A stretch of DNA of 64,000 nt from a bacterium (GTDB lineage Bacteria > Zixibacteria > MSB-5A5 > CAIYYT01), in contig JADJGC010000023.1 in assembly GCA_016708315.1 (NCBI GenBank), positions 496,001-560,000 of the forward strand, given 5' to 3'. Below are positions 51,984 through 60,388 of this stretch, one piece after another. The position numbers and the translations under genes were made by a program. The notes below the pieces were generated by a model. The model was not told where the DNA came from. It did no database searches and saw only the letters and a list, made by a program, of their open reading frames with translations. Position 1 is the first letter of the stretch. Each line of letters begins with the position of its first letter.

Positions 51984-54900
51984 CTACTTGCTTACCATCC
52001 AGAAATCACGAGGATAGAGACGGTAGAGCTTCGCACCCGGTTCAACGCTCTCTAAGTAGCGTTCGTACGATTCAAACTGCTTCTCCGGTCCGATGACGAA
52101 ATTCACGGCATTGCTCTTTGCCACCGACTCCGTGCCATTAGGACCATAGTCCGGCAGTAAGAGACCGTAGACAGCTTCCATCCGAGCTTGGACCTGGTCG
52201 TAGAAATCGGGACGACCGCGAAGTTCGAGAATCCCCTGGCGGAATCGGCGAACGCTTTGCGGAGAGATGTTATCAACCAGATCACGCGCCATCGACTCGC
52301 CGCGGGTTTCATACGTCATTCCTGCGCGATTGGCATTGAACGCCTGTGCGACTGTGTAGGCTCCCAGCGCCGGATCGTGCGGCGCCTTCTTTAGCTCACC
52401 GACAACAAATTGCATTGTTTGGGCAAGGTCGGGGCAACGTTCGGCGTAATAGACAATTCGCCCGGTTGATTCACGACTACGCAAGCCGTTGGAGTAGGCA
52501 AGGCCGGCGCCCCAGGTTTTCATGAACATGCTGTGCGCACCACCACCGCCATAGAGTCGTGCGGCAAGAAAATCAATCAGCGTTTCCGGCGTATGGTTAG
52601 CGAAGTGTGCACAGTCAGCGGTAATGACGAATACTCCCGATCGGGTATTCTCGTTTACAAGTCCCACGTAGATCGGAGCGCCGGTATCTGGTGCGCGCTC
52701 GCGCAGGCGATTAACTACCAATGGCTCCGTTCTGTACTTCTGGCGCACTGATGGTTTCGGGTCGAGCTTGCCGATGATTCCGGTCAATCGCGGCATCAGG
52801 GCATCCTTGGTCGGCGTACTTGAAATCATGAATGCACGGACATTGTCCGTGTGGCGCAATTTGACAAGGACATCACGAATCTGAGCGAGCGCAGTGTTGT
52901 AATCCATTGAAGCGTCGCGCGCCGTTTGCCAACAAAGGAATTGCCAGTCGGTCGCCAACGACGCATCGGGGATGTCGCTGAGAACTCGCTGCAGATCACG
53001 GGCGACATCTTGTATCAATCCAGCGTTTCGCGAATCGGCAATCAGGTACTTGGCAGTGAGATCGACGACGATTGCCGAAGCCCAGGCAAATTTCGAATCT
53101 CCTGAAAGAGTCGCCAGCAGATCGCCAAGCTGTTTCCGATCAAGCCCGGCGCCTTTGGCAGCAAGCGCCTCAAGGAACTTGACGAAGCTCTCGGGCTTGT
53201 TGGGATCACCGGTGTCCTTGAGCATCCACTTGACGCGATAGAGATTGAAGGACTTGGTCATGAAACAGTCGGTGGCCAGAAGCAGCGGATTGGACTGCCG
53301 CCAATAGGCATCGGCTGGACCCTCGACCCACGATTCCTCCGAACCACGCATGGTACTGCGAATACCAGCGAGTGAGTAGTCGATAGCATCGCGAATACGC
53401 GGCAAGTTCTCCGGTTCGAGATAAGTATCGAAGAGAACGTCATCTAGCCAATCAAGCGATTTGAGACCTTCAGCCTGAGTGCTTCCGGATGCACGCAGCA
53501 CAAGTTCAGCGCGTTCGGTGCGATAGTTGACGCTTGTGTAAGCGTGAAGTCCGGAGATTTCCGTGCGCAAACGGCTTTGCATCTGGTCAAAGGACAACTT
53601 CCCACTATCGGAGATGACACCGATATCAGTCAGAATGATTGGAAGCGCGGCGATGTAGTGCAGATCGCTTTCGGGAATGACATTGAGATTGAATGCAAGG
53701 CCAACAGTTGCGTTGGTAACATTCTCAAACTTCGAGGCAACTACAGGTACCTTACCTGCAATTGTATCAATGACAAATTTGAGCGGATCGTCGAGGGTCA
53801 TCGGCGGATTTTCGACGAATCCCGGCAACTTGATAGTTGCAGCGACGGAGTCGAGCTCAGCGGTTTGGGCGTCATACTCGGCTTTGAATTGTTGGATCGC
53901 ATCTTGGTCGGAAGCTGCACCGTAAATGACTTTGAGGTTAGCGACATACGCATCGATTCGCGCCTGACGTTCGCTCTCCTGACGACCGATGAGTTCCGGA
54001 TTTGCGACTGCGGCGACTGCGTATGGCGGACTTTGCACCAATCGCCACGCAGCAAGATAGTCACGCCAGACATTCTGACTCTTGCCGAGTTGTTGGCGGG
54101 CAAAGGCGATCTCATCAGCAAATGCCAATGAGCGGCGGAATCCGCCAGTGGCGTGAAGTCGCTGTGTACTGGTCATCCACTGAGCGCCGGAGCTGCGTTC
54201 GCCGAATCTCGGCGGTGAGTTCAGGAAGGTGCGCATTGCTCTTTCACGCGATGTCACGCGCTCAAGTGCACGCTGGTTGAACTCCAGAAGTTCGGGAGAG
54301 CCATCGGCGAGGTTAGCGATTTGACTGATTTCGGACAGGATGACTTCTCGTATCGAGTCGATCATTTTCGGCGTGCAGGATTCCCGCTTGATGTCGTCGA
54401 AGTAAATATGAATCGGGTTGCCCTTTTCATTGCTTACCCAACTCCCGATTCCGGCAGCCCCCACGTCCATCAGGCGCGTCTGCGAATCGATCAAACGGCT
54501 ATACAAACGCGATGTTTGATCACCAGAGAGGTTCTCTACAAGCAACTCAAGCAAGTATCGATGATTGTTGTTGAGATCAAATTGTGCGGGCCATGAGTAT
54601 ACAAGAAGTCCCGGATCGCTGGGAAGTTGCGCCGGGAAATCGACGACCGAGATTGATCCGACCTCTGCGGCGACTGGTGCCGGTAAGCGATCATTGAGTG
54701 ATGCAGGATCATTCTGTACCGAAGTGTTCGGCTCGATGCGGCTAAGAATCTGGGAGAGTTTTTCAAGGCAGCTTTCAACCGAGATATCATCAGCAATCGA
54801 GATTACAGCACCCATGTTGTTGATGTGATAAGCGCCCTCTTGGAAGCGGCGAAGATCAGCCGGTGTCATTGTACGAATTGCCGGTGGATGGCCGCCCGAT

Positions 54901-55565
54901 TCAAAAGAGAGCGGATGATTCGGACCATAGACCATTCGCGCCAGTTGCAGGAGCAGCTCGCCCCAAGGGCTTTCGAACGAGCGCACCATCTCATTGTAGA
55001 CAGTGCCTTTTTCTTCGAGTCCGACTGTGCCGGTTGATTGGTCAATTGTAAGTCCTACGTGGCAGACTTCGCGACGGATTTCTTCATCTGAATAGTTGGG
55101 GTGAACCAGTGCATCGAGCTTGGTTTCGAACAGCTTGAAGAAATTGTCAGTGCCGGAACCGCAGTTGAAGCTGTAGCAGGTTTGAAGCTGCATCGTAAAG
55201 GCCGAGCTCTCGCCAAGCAGCATATCTTCCATCGAGGCGACATAGCGGCCCTTGGTGCCTTTGCCGAGCAAAAGATGTTCACAAGTATGTGGTTCGCCCT
55301 GATCGGATGGCGGAATTGTGTTGAACCACATGAAGGCCTGAGGCAGTGACTGAATCGTGAAGAGGTCGGCGACAAATCCGGACGGAATGTGTCGGAAACG
55401 AGCGCCGATTGCGACCTTGGCTTCATTTTCGTAAATGCACTCCGTACGGAACTGCGCAAGCTGTTGATCCGGTTTGAGATCGGCATAACCGGCTCCGAGC
55501 AGGTTCGCAGTCAGTAGCAGCAATATTGCCGCCAAAGTCAGCGATTTGAGCGTGTTGTGGTTCAT
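51984..55565 (-). CDS. Large exported M16C metallopeptidase (PreP/insulinase type)
   Basis: 1193 residues. Signal peptide (ending near ANLLGAGYA), then an M16 domain with the inverted zinc motif HTCEH (in PHTCEHLLLGKGTKG) and a downstream Glu (about 75 residues on, EEIRREVCHVG) as third ligand. Four M16-type domains with a hinge fit the overall length of the M16C group, which degrades short peptides inside a closing chamber. ATG 55565 follows AAAGGA; the earlier start at 55607 would hide the signal. It is probably periplasmic, clearing peptides. No operon partner; it converges on the cytochrome cluster. Confidence 0.9.
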   Translation of the reverse strand: MNHNTLKSLTLAAILLLLTANLLGAGYADLKPDQQLAQFRTECIYENEAKVAIGARFRHIPSGFVADLFTIQSLPQAFMWFNTIPPSDQGEPHTCEHLLLGKGTKGRYVASMEDMLLGESSAFTMQLQTCYSFNCGSGTDNFFKLFETKLDALVHPNYSDEEIRREVCHVGLTIDQSTGTVGLEEKGTVYNEMVRSFESPWGELLLQLARMVYGPNHPLSFESGGHPPAIRTMTPADLRRFQEGAYHINNMGAVISIADDISVESCLEKLSQILSRIEPNTSVQNDPASLNDRLPAPVAAEVGSISVVDFPAQLPSDPGLLVYSWPAQFDLNNNHRYLLELLVENLSGDQTSRLYSRLIDSQTRLMDVGAAGIGSWVSNEKGNPIHIYFDDIKRESCTPKMIDSIREVILSEISQIANLADGSPELLEFNQRALERVTSRERAMRTFLNSPPRFGERSSGAQWMTSTQRLHATGGFRRSLAFADEIAFARQQLGKSQNVWRDYLAAWRLVQSPPYAVAAVANPELIGRQESERQARIDAYVANLKVIYGAASDQDAIQQFKAEYDAQTAELDSVAATIKLPGFVENPPMTLDDPLKFVIDTIAGKVPVVASKFENVTNATVGLAFNLNVIPESDLHYIAALPIILTDIGVISDSGKLSFDQMQSRLRTEISGLHAYTSVNYRTERAELVLRASGSTQAEGLKSLDWLDDVLFDTYLEPENLPRIRDAIDYSLAGIRSTMRGSEESWVEGPADAYWRQSNPLLLATDCFMTKSFNLYRVKWMLKDTGDPNKPESFVKFLEALAAKGAGLDRKQLGDLLATLSGDSKFAWASAIVVDLTAKYLIADSRNAGLIQDVARDLQRVLSDIPDASLATDWQFLCWQTARDASMDYNTALAQIRDVLVKLRHTDNVRAFMISSTPTKDALMPRLTGIIGKLDPKPSVRQKYRTEPLVVNRLRERAPDTGAPIYVGLVNENTRSGVFVITADCAHFANHTPETLIDFLAARLYGGGGAHSMFMKTWGAGLAYSNGLRSRESTGRIVYYAERCPDLAQTMQFVVGELKKAPHDPALGAYTVAQAFNANRAGMTYETRGESMARDLVDNISPQSVRRFRQGILELRGRPDFYDQVQARMEAVYGLLLPDYGPNGTESVAKSNAVNFVIGPEKQFESYERYLESVEPGAKLYRLYPRDFWMVSK

Positions 55566-55729
55566 GGGTATTCCTTTATGATGCCGCTTTGGGAATCTGC
55601 GGCGCAAGTATGATATTATTCCGTTGTCAGTTTGGGCAGTAAGATAACCCGTGGCGCACGTTTCGACAACTGCTTTTGTTTCCGGTCATCGTAGACTCAA
55701 GCAGCATTCGACAAAGGCGAATGTTAGTC

Positions 55730-55758
55730 TTGACGCACGATACTCATTTGGCAATACT
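55730..55758 (+). promoter_or_regulatory. Promoter directly before the GNAT gene
   Basis: TTGACG at 55730-55735, 17 bases, AATACT at 55753-55758. Initiation would fall near 55765, about four bases before ATG 55769, giving an almost leaderless message. Confidence 0.45.
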
Positions 55759-55768
55759 TGTTCTCTCT

Positions 55769-56305
55769 ATGACCATTAATCTCAAAGACGAATTGCGGAT
55801 TCGACCACTCGCTGAGTCGGACTCGCTTGAAGATCTCACCGATATGCTGCATCGGGCATATCGCGTTCTCGCCGATATGGGTCTGCGATTTCTTGCCACC
55901 TATCAAGATGTCGACACTACCAAGAGCCGCGTTTCCTCCGGGCATTGCTTTGTGGCAGAGCTTGACGGCAAGGTCGTTGGCACAATCTGCTACTATGAGC
56001 CGAGTCGGAAGACAGGATGCGACTATTACAAGAAGAAAGGCGTCGCGCACGTCGGTCAGCTGGCAGTCGAGCCGGCGCTCTCGCGACTCGGGATCGCGAC
56101 CTATTTGATGAAGCACGCCGAAGACTTCGGGCGTTCACGGGGGATGAAGGAATTGGCCCTCGATACTGCCGAACCGGCGATACATCTGATCGAGTGGTAC
56201 TCGCGACTTGGTTACAAGATAGTCGGCCACCAGCAATGGGAGGTCACGAACTACCGCAGCGTGCTGATGAGTAAAGCGTTGGACGATAACGCATTACCAA
56301 CATAG
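55769..56305 (+). CDS. GNAT-family N-acetyltransferase
   Basis: 178 residues. Begins MTINLKDELRIRPLAESDSL; the acetyl-CoA loop region is VGQLAVEPALSRLGIATYLM and the domain closes with HLIEWYSRLGYKIVG. It transfers an acetyl group from acetyl-CoA to an amine; the substrate is unknown. ATG 55769 fits the domain start and the promoter; ATG 55721 with AAAGG upstream is possible. It stands next to an arsenic island. ArsN-type GNATs exist in such islands, but I see no specific sign that this is one. Confidence 0.85.
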   Translation: MTINLKDELRIRPLAESDSLEDLTDMLHRAYRVLADMGLRFLATYQDVDTTKSRVSSGHCFVAELDGKVVGTICYYEPSRKTGCDYYKKKGVAHVGQLAVEPALSRLGIATYLMKHAEDFGRSRGMKELALDTAEPAIHLIEWYSRLGYKIVGHQQWEVTNYRSVLMSKALDDNALPT

Positions 56306-56329
56306 CTTCCAGCCGAGATATCAGAATTA

Positions 56330-56348
56330 TTTTGAGAAAATCTCAAAA
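56330..56348. repeat. Perfect A/T-rich inverted repeat
   Basis: TTTTGAGA, AAA, TCTCAAAA between the GNAT gene and arsR. On the plus strand it is followed by A, not T, so it is not an ordinary terminator for the GNAT gene; it could be a second regulator site. Confidence 0.4.
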
Positions 56349-56354
56349 AAACAC

Positions 56355-56384
56355 TTGGCTATTTGGCCAAATGACCGATATTGT
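56355..56384 (+). promoter_or_regulatory. arsR promoter with operator copy 1
   Basis: TTGGCT (56355-56360), an 18-base spacer and TATTGT (56379-56384). The spacer contains ATTTGGCCAAATGAC (56361-56375), whose first twelve bases are a perfect palindrome and which recurs before the permease gene. Binding would cover the promoter. Confidence 0.65.
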
Positions 56385-56401
56385 TTAGGTGAGGAGAAGT
56401 G

Positions 56402-56722
56402 ATGGATAAGAAAACTCAAGCACTATTCGAAGCACGCGCCAAAGTAATCAAGGCGATGGGCCATCCGACGCGGCTGTTTATGGTGGACCAACTGTCGAAG
56501 GGCGAACGCTGCGTCTGCGAGTTGACTGCAATGATTGGAGCGGATACCTCGACAGTTTCGAAGCACCTCTCGATTCTCAGAAATGCTGGAATCGTATCGA
56601 TGGAAAAACGCGGCGCGCAGGTGTTTTATCAACTTCGCGTTCCATGTATCTTGAATTTCTTCGGTTGTGTCGAAGGCGTACTGAAATCGACGGCGCGCGA
56701 TCAGATGCAACTGGTGAAGTAG
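56402..56722 (+). CDS. arsR: ArsR-family arsenic-responsive repressor (first of two)
   Basis: 106-residue winged-helix repressor from ATG 56402, six bases after GGAG (a GTG at 56399 is less likely). Cys37 and Cys39 (ERCVCELTAMI) give the classic arsenite-sensing pair at the recognition domain, and Cys82 and Cys89 near the C-terminus could add to As(III) or organoarsenical binding. The helix STVSKHLSILRNAG contacts DNA. The twelve-base palindrome ATTTGGCCAAAT lies both before this gene and before the permease gene, so it probably regulates both. Confidence 0.92.
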   Translation: MDKKTQALFEARAKVIKAMGHPTRLFMVDQLSKGERCVCELTAMIGADTSTVSKHLSILRNAGIVSMEKRGAQVFYQLRVPCILNFFGCVEGVLKSTARDQMQLVK

Positions 56723-56747
56723 TATTTTTTTGAAGAATCCTTTGGCG

Positions 56748-56762
56748 ATTTGGCCAAATGAC
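56748..56762 (+). promoter_or_regulatory. Operator copy 2, upstream of the arsenical permease
   Basis: ATTTGGCCAAATGAC repeats the 56361-56375 site exactly, 31 bases before the permease start. Preceding bases (TTGGC-N) are also shared. Confidence 0.7.
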
Positions 56763-56792
56763 AGACAACGAGGATTCAGTTAGGCGACAATT

Positions 56793-58100
56793 ATGACTGT
56801 TTCGTGGAAATCTGAATGGAAAATGCTGACACTGCTCGCTACAGTGTTTGCGGCATTTTACTTCCTTCCCATCGACGCACCAAGAGTCGGAAAGTCGCTT
56901 CAGGAAGCCCTTGCTCTGACACAGTGGTATGCCCGCGAACACGTCCTGCTCTGCCTGATACCGGCGTTTTTCATAGCCGGAGCGATTGGCGTATTTGTCC
57001 GGCAGGAATCGGTGATGAAGTATCTCGGCGCGAAAGCGAACAAGATACTGGCTTACGGCGTGGCATCGGTCTCGGGAACGATATTGGCAGTGTGTTCGTG
57101 CACTGTCCTGCCGTTGTTTGCCGGAATTTATCGGATGGGTGCGGGGATTGGCCCGGCCAGCGCATTTCTCTATTCCGGACCGGCGATCAACGTACTGGCG
57201 ATCATCATGACCGCGCGAGTGCTCGGCCTGGAACTTGGAATAGCAAGGGCAATCGGCGCCGTGGTATTCAGCATCGTTATCGGGTTGGCAATGCATTTCA
57301 TCTTCCGCAATGAAGAAGCTGTCCGCAACAATGTACCGATGCAATTGACGGAGTCGCAATCAACTCGCCCGCTTTGGCAAACGGCGACGTTCTTTGCACT
57401 GCAAATCTTCATTCTCGTCTTCGCAACTTGGAGTGCACCCATAGAAGCCGGCGGATTTTATGCGACAGTCTACTCCGTCAAGTGGCTGTTGACGGGAGCC
57501 GCCGCCGTCGGCCTTGGTATCGTGTTGGTGCGCTGGATGAAGGTTGCACTTTGGAAAATCGCAGCGGGTGGAGCGTTGGTATTGGCCGCAGTGTTGGTGT
57601 TTCGGGAACAGCCGTTGATAGCGTTTGTGACTGGTGTATTCGTGATCTCAATCATCACAGCGACCGACAAAGGCGAGGGCGGCGAATGGTTTGCGCAGAC
57701 CTGGGGATTTGCGCGACAGATACTGCCGTTGTTGTTCTTCGGTGTTTTAGTCGCAGGATTTCTGCTCGGTCGCCCGGGAGAGGAGGCGCTAATCCCGCCG
57801 GCGTGGATCAATTCTGCAGTCGGTGGAAATTCGATTTGGGCAAATTTGTTCGCGTCGGTTGCTGGTGCGTTCATGTACTTCGCAACACTTACCGAAGTAC
57901 CGATTTTGCAAGGCCTGATTGGTTCTGGAATGGGCAAAGGACCGGCACTTTCGCTATTGCTCGCAGGACCTGCATTATCGCTGCCAAGCATGCTGGTTCT
58001 CAACGGCATCATGGGAACAAAGAAGACTGTCGTCTATGTGCTACTGGTTGTTGTGATGTCAACGATCACTGGAATGATTTTTGGTTCAATTTACAGATAG
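56793..58100 (+). CDS. ArsP-like permease (DUF318 family)
   Basis: 435 residues with about ten hydrophobic helices. The first half has AVCSCTVLPLFAGIYRMG with the paired cysteines and prolines typical of DUF318/ArsP permeases, and the second half has PALSLPSMLVLNGIMG. ArsP exports trivalent methyl- or aromatic arsenicals. Its place after an ArsR gene and before arsE, arsF and arsG supports an organoarsenical efflux function; the exact substrate is inferred. ATG 56793; a weak TTAGG lies upstream. Confidence 0.87.
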   Translation: MTVSWKSEWKMLTLLATVFAAFYFLPIDAPRVGKSLQEALALTQWYAREHVLLCLIPAFFIAGAIGVFVRQESVMKYLGAKANKILAYGVASVSGTILAVCSCTVLPLFAGIYRMGAGIGPASAFLYSGPAINVLAIIMTARVLGLELGIARAIGAVVFSIVIGLAMHFIFRNEEAVRNNVPMQLTESQSTRPLWQTATFFALQIFILVFATWSAPIEAGGFYATVYSVKWLLTGAAAVGLGIVLVRWMKVALWKIAAGGALVLAAVLVFREQPLIAFVTGVFVISIITATDKGEGGEWFAQTWGFARQILPLLFFGVLVAGFLLGRPGEEALIPPAWINSAVGGNSIWANLFASVAGAFMYFATLTEVPILQGLIGSGMGKGPALSLLLAGPALSLPSMLVLNGIMGTKKTVVYVLLVVVMSTITGMIFGSIYR

Positions 58101-58109
58101 GAGTAATCA

Positions 58110-58343
58110 ATGAAACTTATACAGGTACTCGGCACAGGTTGTCCGAAGTGCAAGAAGCTCGAAGAGATGACCAGGCAAGCCGCCAAAGAAGCCGACCTCG
58201 AGTGCGAAGTGCTCAAAGTCACGGATATAAACGCTATAATGAACTTCGGCGTGATGATGACCCCGGCGCTGGCGGTTGATGGCGTGGTCAAGGTATCGGG
58301 GCGTGTGCCTTCGCTCGATGAGATTAAGGCAATGATTCAGTAG
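58110..58343 (+). CDS. arsE: Small thioredoxin-fold protein, ArsE-like
   Basis: 77 residues. Thioredoxin-like fold with a CPKC redox pair (Cys11, Cys14) in VLGTGCPKCKKLEE and a cis-proline loop MMTPALAVDG. It belongs to the small redox-active disulfide protein group (MTH895 type). In Shewanella an arsEFG operon protects against aromatic arsenicals, and this gene is in the same order. GGAG precedes ATG 58110. It probably delivers electrons to, or holds arsenic for, the neighbouring proteins. Confidence 0.8.
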   Translation: MKLIQVLGTGCPKCKKLEEMTRQAAKEADLECEVLKVTDINAIMNFGVMMTPALAVDGVVKVSGRVPSLDEIKAMIQ

Positions 58344-58371
58344 TACACAGGAAACTCTTGGAGATATGTTT

Positions 58372-58839
58372 ATGAAACTGAAATCAATAGTCACAGTTGC
58401 GTTGTTGTTGTTCGTCGCAGTCAGCCTCACCGTAGTTGTCATGCGGAACACATCAGACTCTGCCGTCGGCTCGCAGGGTGATTCAGCCGCCGCTGTCGAG
58501 GGCGACAAGGTGATTGCTTACTACTTCCACCGCACACAACGCTGTCCGACGTGTAACCGGATTGAAGCGCTGGCGCATGAGATAGTCCATCAAAGCTTCG
58601 CCGAGGAGCTTGGTTCGAAAAAGCTGGAACTGCGCGTAGTCAACATCGAAAGCGAAGGCAATGAGCACTTCGAGACGGACTTCAGCCTCGTGTCGCAGTC
58701 GATTGTCCTCGTGGACATGAAGTCCGGCAAGATGACCAAGTGGAAGAATCTCGACCAAATCTGGGAACTGATCGGAACCGAAGCTGAGTTTCGCGGCTAT
58801 GTCGAAACAGAAATTCGCAATTACTTGAGCGCGTCGTAA
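58372..58839 (+). CDS. arsF: ArsF-family exported thiol protein
   Basis: 155 residues. N-terminal hydrophobic anchor or signal (about 6-24), then YYFHRTQRCPTCNRIEALAH with a CPTC pair, and a thioredoxin-like remainder ending EIRNYLSAS. Proteins of this group are annotated as nitrophenyl reductase subunit ArsF. Start is ATG 58372, eight bases after GGAG; the ATG at 58366 is only two bases from it. Its TAA overlaps the arsG ATG by one base. Confidence 0.8.
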   Translation: MKLKSIVTVALLLFVAVSLTVVVMRNTSDSAVGSQGDSAAAVEGDKVIAYYFHRTQRCPTCNRIEALAHEIVHQSFAEELGSKKLELRVVNIESEGNEHFETDFSLVSQSIVLVDMKSGKMTKWKNLDQIWELIGTEAEFRGYVETEIRNYLSAS

Positions 58840-59534
58840 TGGACTCGTTCTTTGTCGCGATTTCCACAGCGCTATGGCTGGGGATATTGACCTCGATCAG
58901 CCCCTGCCCTTTGGCGACCAATATTGCCGCAGTGTCGTTTATTGGACGCCGGCTTGACCGGCCATCATTGGTGGTCGCTTCCGGCGTACTCTACACGCTT
59001 GGTCGAACGATAGCATATGTCGGACTCGGAGCAATATTGGTCGGCGGCGCACTTTCGGTGCCGGAGCTTTCGCGATTTCTACAAAAGTATATGAATCAGA
59101 TTCTCGGCCCCTTGCTTATTGTCGCTGGGATGTTCTTGCTAAATTTGATCAGCTTCACGAGTGCCGGCTCAGCAACTGGCGAGCGCTTGCAAAAGAAAAT
59201 CGGCACTATGGGCATTTGGGGTGCTGTGCCGTTGGGAATGCTCTTTGCGCTCTCATTCTGCCCGATCTCGGCAGCATTGTTCTTCGGTAGTCTGATTCCC
59301 CTTTCAATCGAGCAACAGTCTGCGGTGATGTTGCCGCTTGGTTATGGGATCGGGACTGCGTTGCCGGTGATGATCCTTGGAGTTGTATTGGGCGTGAGTG
59401 CGCGATCAATCGGCGGATTGTTCAACCAGTTGACGCGAATCGAGAAATGGGCGCGATTGATTACCGGTGTAACGTTCCTGATTGTCGGGATTTACCTGAG
59501 TCTGGCCTACATTTTCGGGATAACTATTTTCTAA
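58839..59534 (+). CDS. arsG: ArsG-family arsenical efflux permease, CcdA-like
   Basis: 231 residues, six or so hydrophobic helices. Two CP-containing segments, ISPCPLATNIAAVSFIG near the start and LSFCPISAALFFG in the middle, are arranged as in CcdA/DsbD electron-transfer proteins. With ArsE and ArsF it matches the aromatic-arsenical efflux set. It could move arsenicals or pass reducing power across the membrane. Starts at ATG 58839, one base overlapping the arsF stop, so it is translationally coupled. Confidence 0.82.
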   Translation: MDSFFVAISTALWLGILTSISPCPLATNIAAVSFIGRRLDRPSLVVASGVLYTLGRTIAYVGLGAILVGGALSVPELSRFLQKYMNQILGPLLIVAGMFLLNLISFTSAGSATGERLQKKIGTMGIWGAVPLGMLFALSFCPISAALFFGSLIPLSIEQQSAVMLPLGYGIGTALPVMILGVVLGVSARSIGGLFNQLTRIEKWARLITGVTFLIVGIYLSLAYIFGITIF

Positions 59535-59540
59535 AAACAT

Positions 59541-59587
59541 TTGACAGCACGAAACTCACTGCTATATTTCGCCATATAACGAATTAT
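59541..59587 (+). promoter_or_regulatory. Promoter and operator of the arsR-arsC-acr3 unit
   Basis: TTGACA (59541-59546), 16 bases, TATATT (59563-59568). An inverted repeat ATATTTCG, eight bases, CGAATTAT (59564-59571 and 59580-59587, one mismatch) covers the -10 and the start codon region of the second arsR. Confidence 0.7.
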
Positions 59588-59960
59588 GAGTGATGAATTG
59601 AACAATCTCACGGAAATCGGACAGGCACTGTCTGACGGCAGTCGCGTCCGGGCGCTGATGTCTTTGCGCAAGCAGGAACTTTGCGTTTGTCAACTCATTG
59701 ACCTGCTCGACCTCGCACCTTCGACAGTATCCAAACACATGGCGATTCTCAAACAAGCAGGACTGGTTGAGACGCGCAAAGAGGGCCGCTGGGTGTACTA
59801 TCGCCTGAGCGAGCCGGATGAAAATTCCGCGGCGGCACAGGCTTTGCACTGGCTGCAGGACACGCTTATTCGCTCCCCTCAAATCCGCGAGGATGACCGC
59901 AAGTTGCGCGAAATCCTTGCGACGGACCTTGAAGTCATTTGCTGCAGGATCAGATCGTGA
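59586..59960 (+). CDS. arsR: ArsR-family repressor (second)
   Basis: 124 residues. Arsenite-type sensor with Cys33 and Cys35 (KQELCVCQLIDLLD) and a C-terminal Cys119-Cys120 pair; the DNA helix is STVSKHMAILKQAG. It differs from the first ArsR of the island, so the two units may answer different arsenicals. ATG 59586 has no ribosome site. Its TGA overlaps the arsC GTG, making a compact arsR-arsC-acr3 operon. Own promoter with an overlapping inverted repeat. Confidence 0.92.
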   Translation: MSDELNNLTEIGQALSDGSRVRALMSLRKQELCVCQLIDLLDLAPSTVSKHMAILKQAGLVETRKEGRWVYYRLSEPDENSAAAQALHWLQDTLIRSPQIREDDRKLREILATDLEVICCRIRS

Positions 59961-60388
59961 AGCTGAAAGTTCTCTTCTTATGCACCGGTAATTCCTGCCG
60001 TTCGCAAATGGCGGAAGGCTGGGCTCGCAATCTAAAGGGCTTTGCGATGGACGCCTACTCGGCCGGGACAAAGGCGCAGGGACTCAATCCCCTTGCAGTG
60101 AAAGCGATGGCGGAAGCGGGAGTAGACATCTCAGGTCACCATTCCAAGAATGTCGTTGATCTTCTGAACATTGAATTCGACTATGTGGTTACTGTCTGCG
60201 ACAACGCGCGCGAGTCGTGTCCGTTGTTTCCGGGAAAAGCCAAAGTTATCCATCGCAGTTTCGACGACCCGCCGCACTTGGCAGAAGGCGCCAAGACCGA
60301 AGAAGAAGCTCTGCGCCATTATCGCCGCGTTCGCGACGAGATCCGCGATTACATCCTGACCTTGCCGGAGATGCTCGTTGCCAGTTGA
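59957..60388 (+). CDS. arsC: Arsenate reductase, thioredoxin-coupled
   Basis: 143 residues. Low-molecular-weight phosphatase fold that reduces arsenate to arsenite. The P-loop Cys9-X5-Arg15 in CTGNSCRSQMAEG is present, and Cys81 and Cys88 (VCDNARESCPLF) match the redox cysteines of the Staphylococcus aureus enzyme (Cys10, 82, 89). So this is the thioredoxin-linked class. GTG 59957 overlaps the arsR stop. Its end overlaps the start of acr3 by eleven bases. Confidence 0.95.
   Translation: MKLKVLFLCTGNSCRSQMAEGWARNLKGFAMDAYSAGTKAQGLNPLAVKAMAEAGVDISGHHSKNVVDLLNIEFDYVVTVCDNARESCPLFPGKAKVIHRSFDDPPHLAEGAKTEEEALRHYRRVRDEIRDYILTLPEMLVAS

Noticed and set aside
56330..56348. Inverted repeat considered as GNAT terminator
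   Set aside because: The T-run is missing on the plus strand and no minus-strand gene ends here.
57374..58279. Open frame of 301 codons overlapping the ArsP-like permease and arsE
   Set aside because: Arg/Cys-rich translation typical of a wrong frame; the permease frame has clear family motifs.
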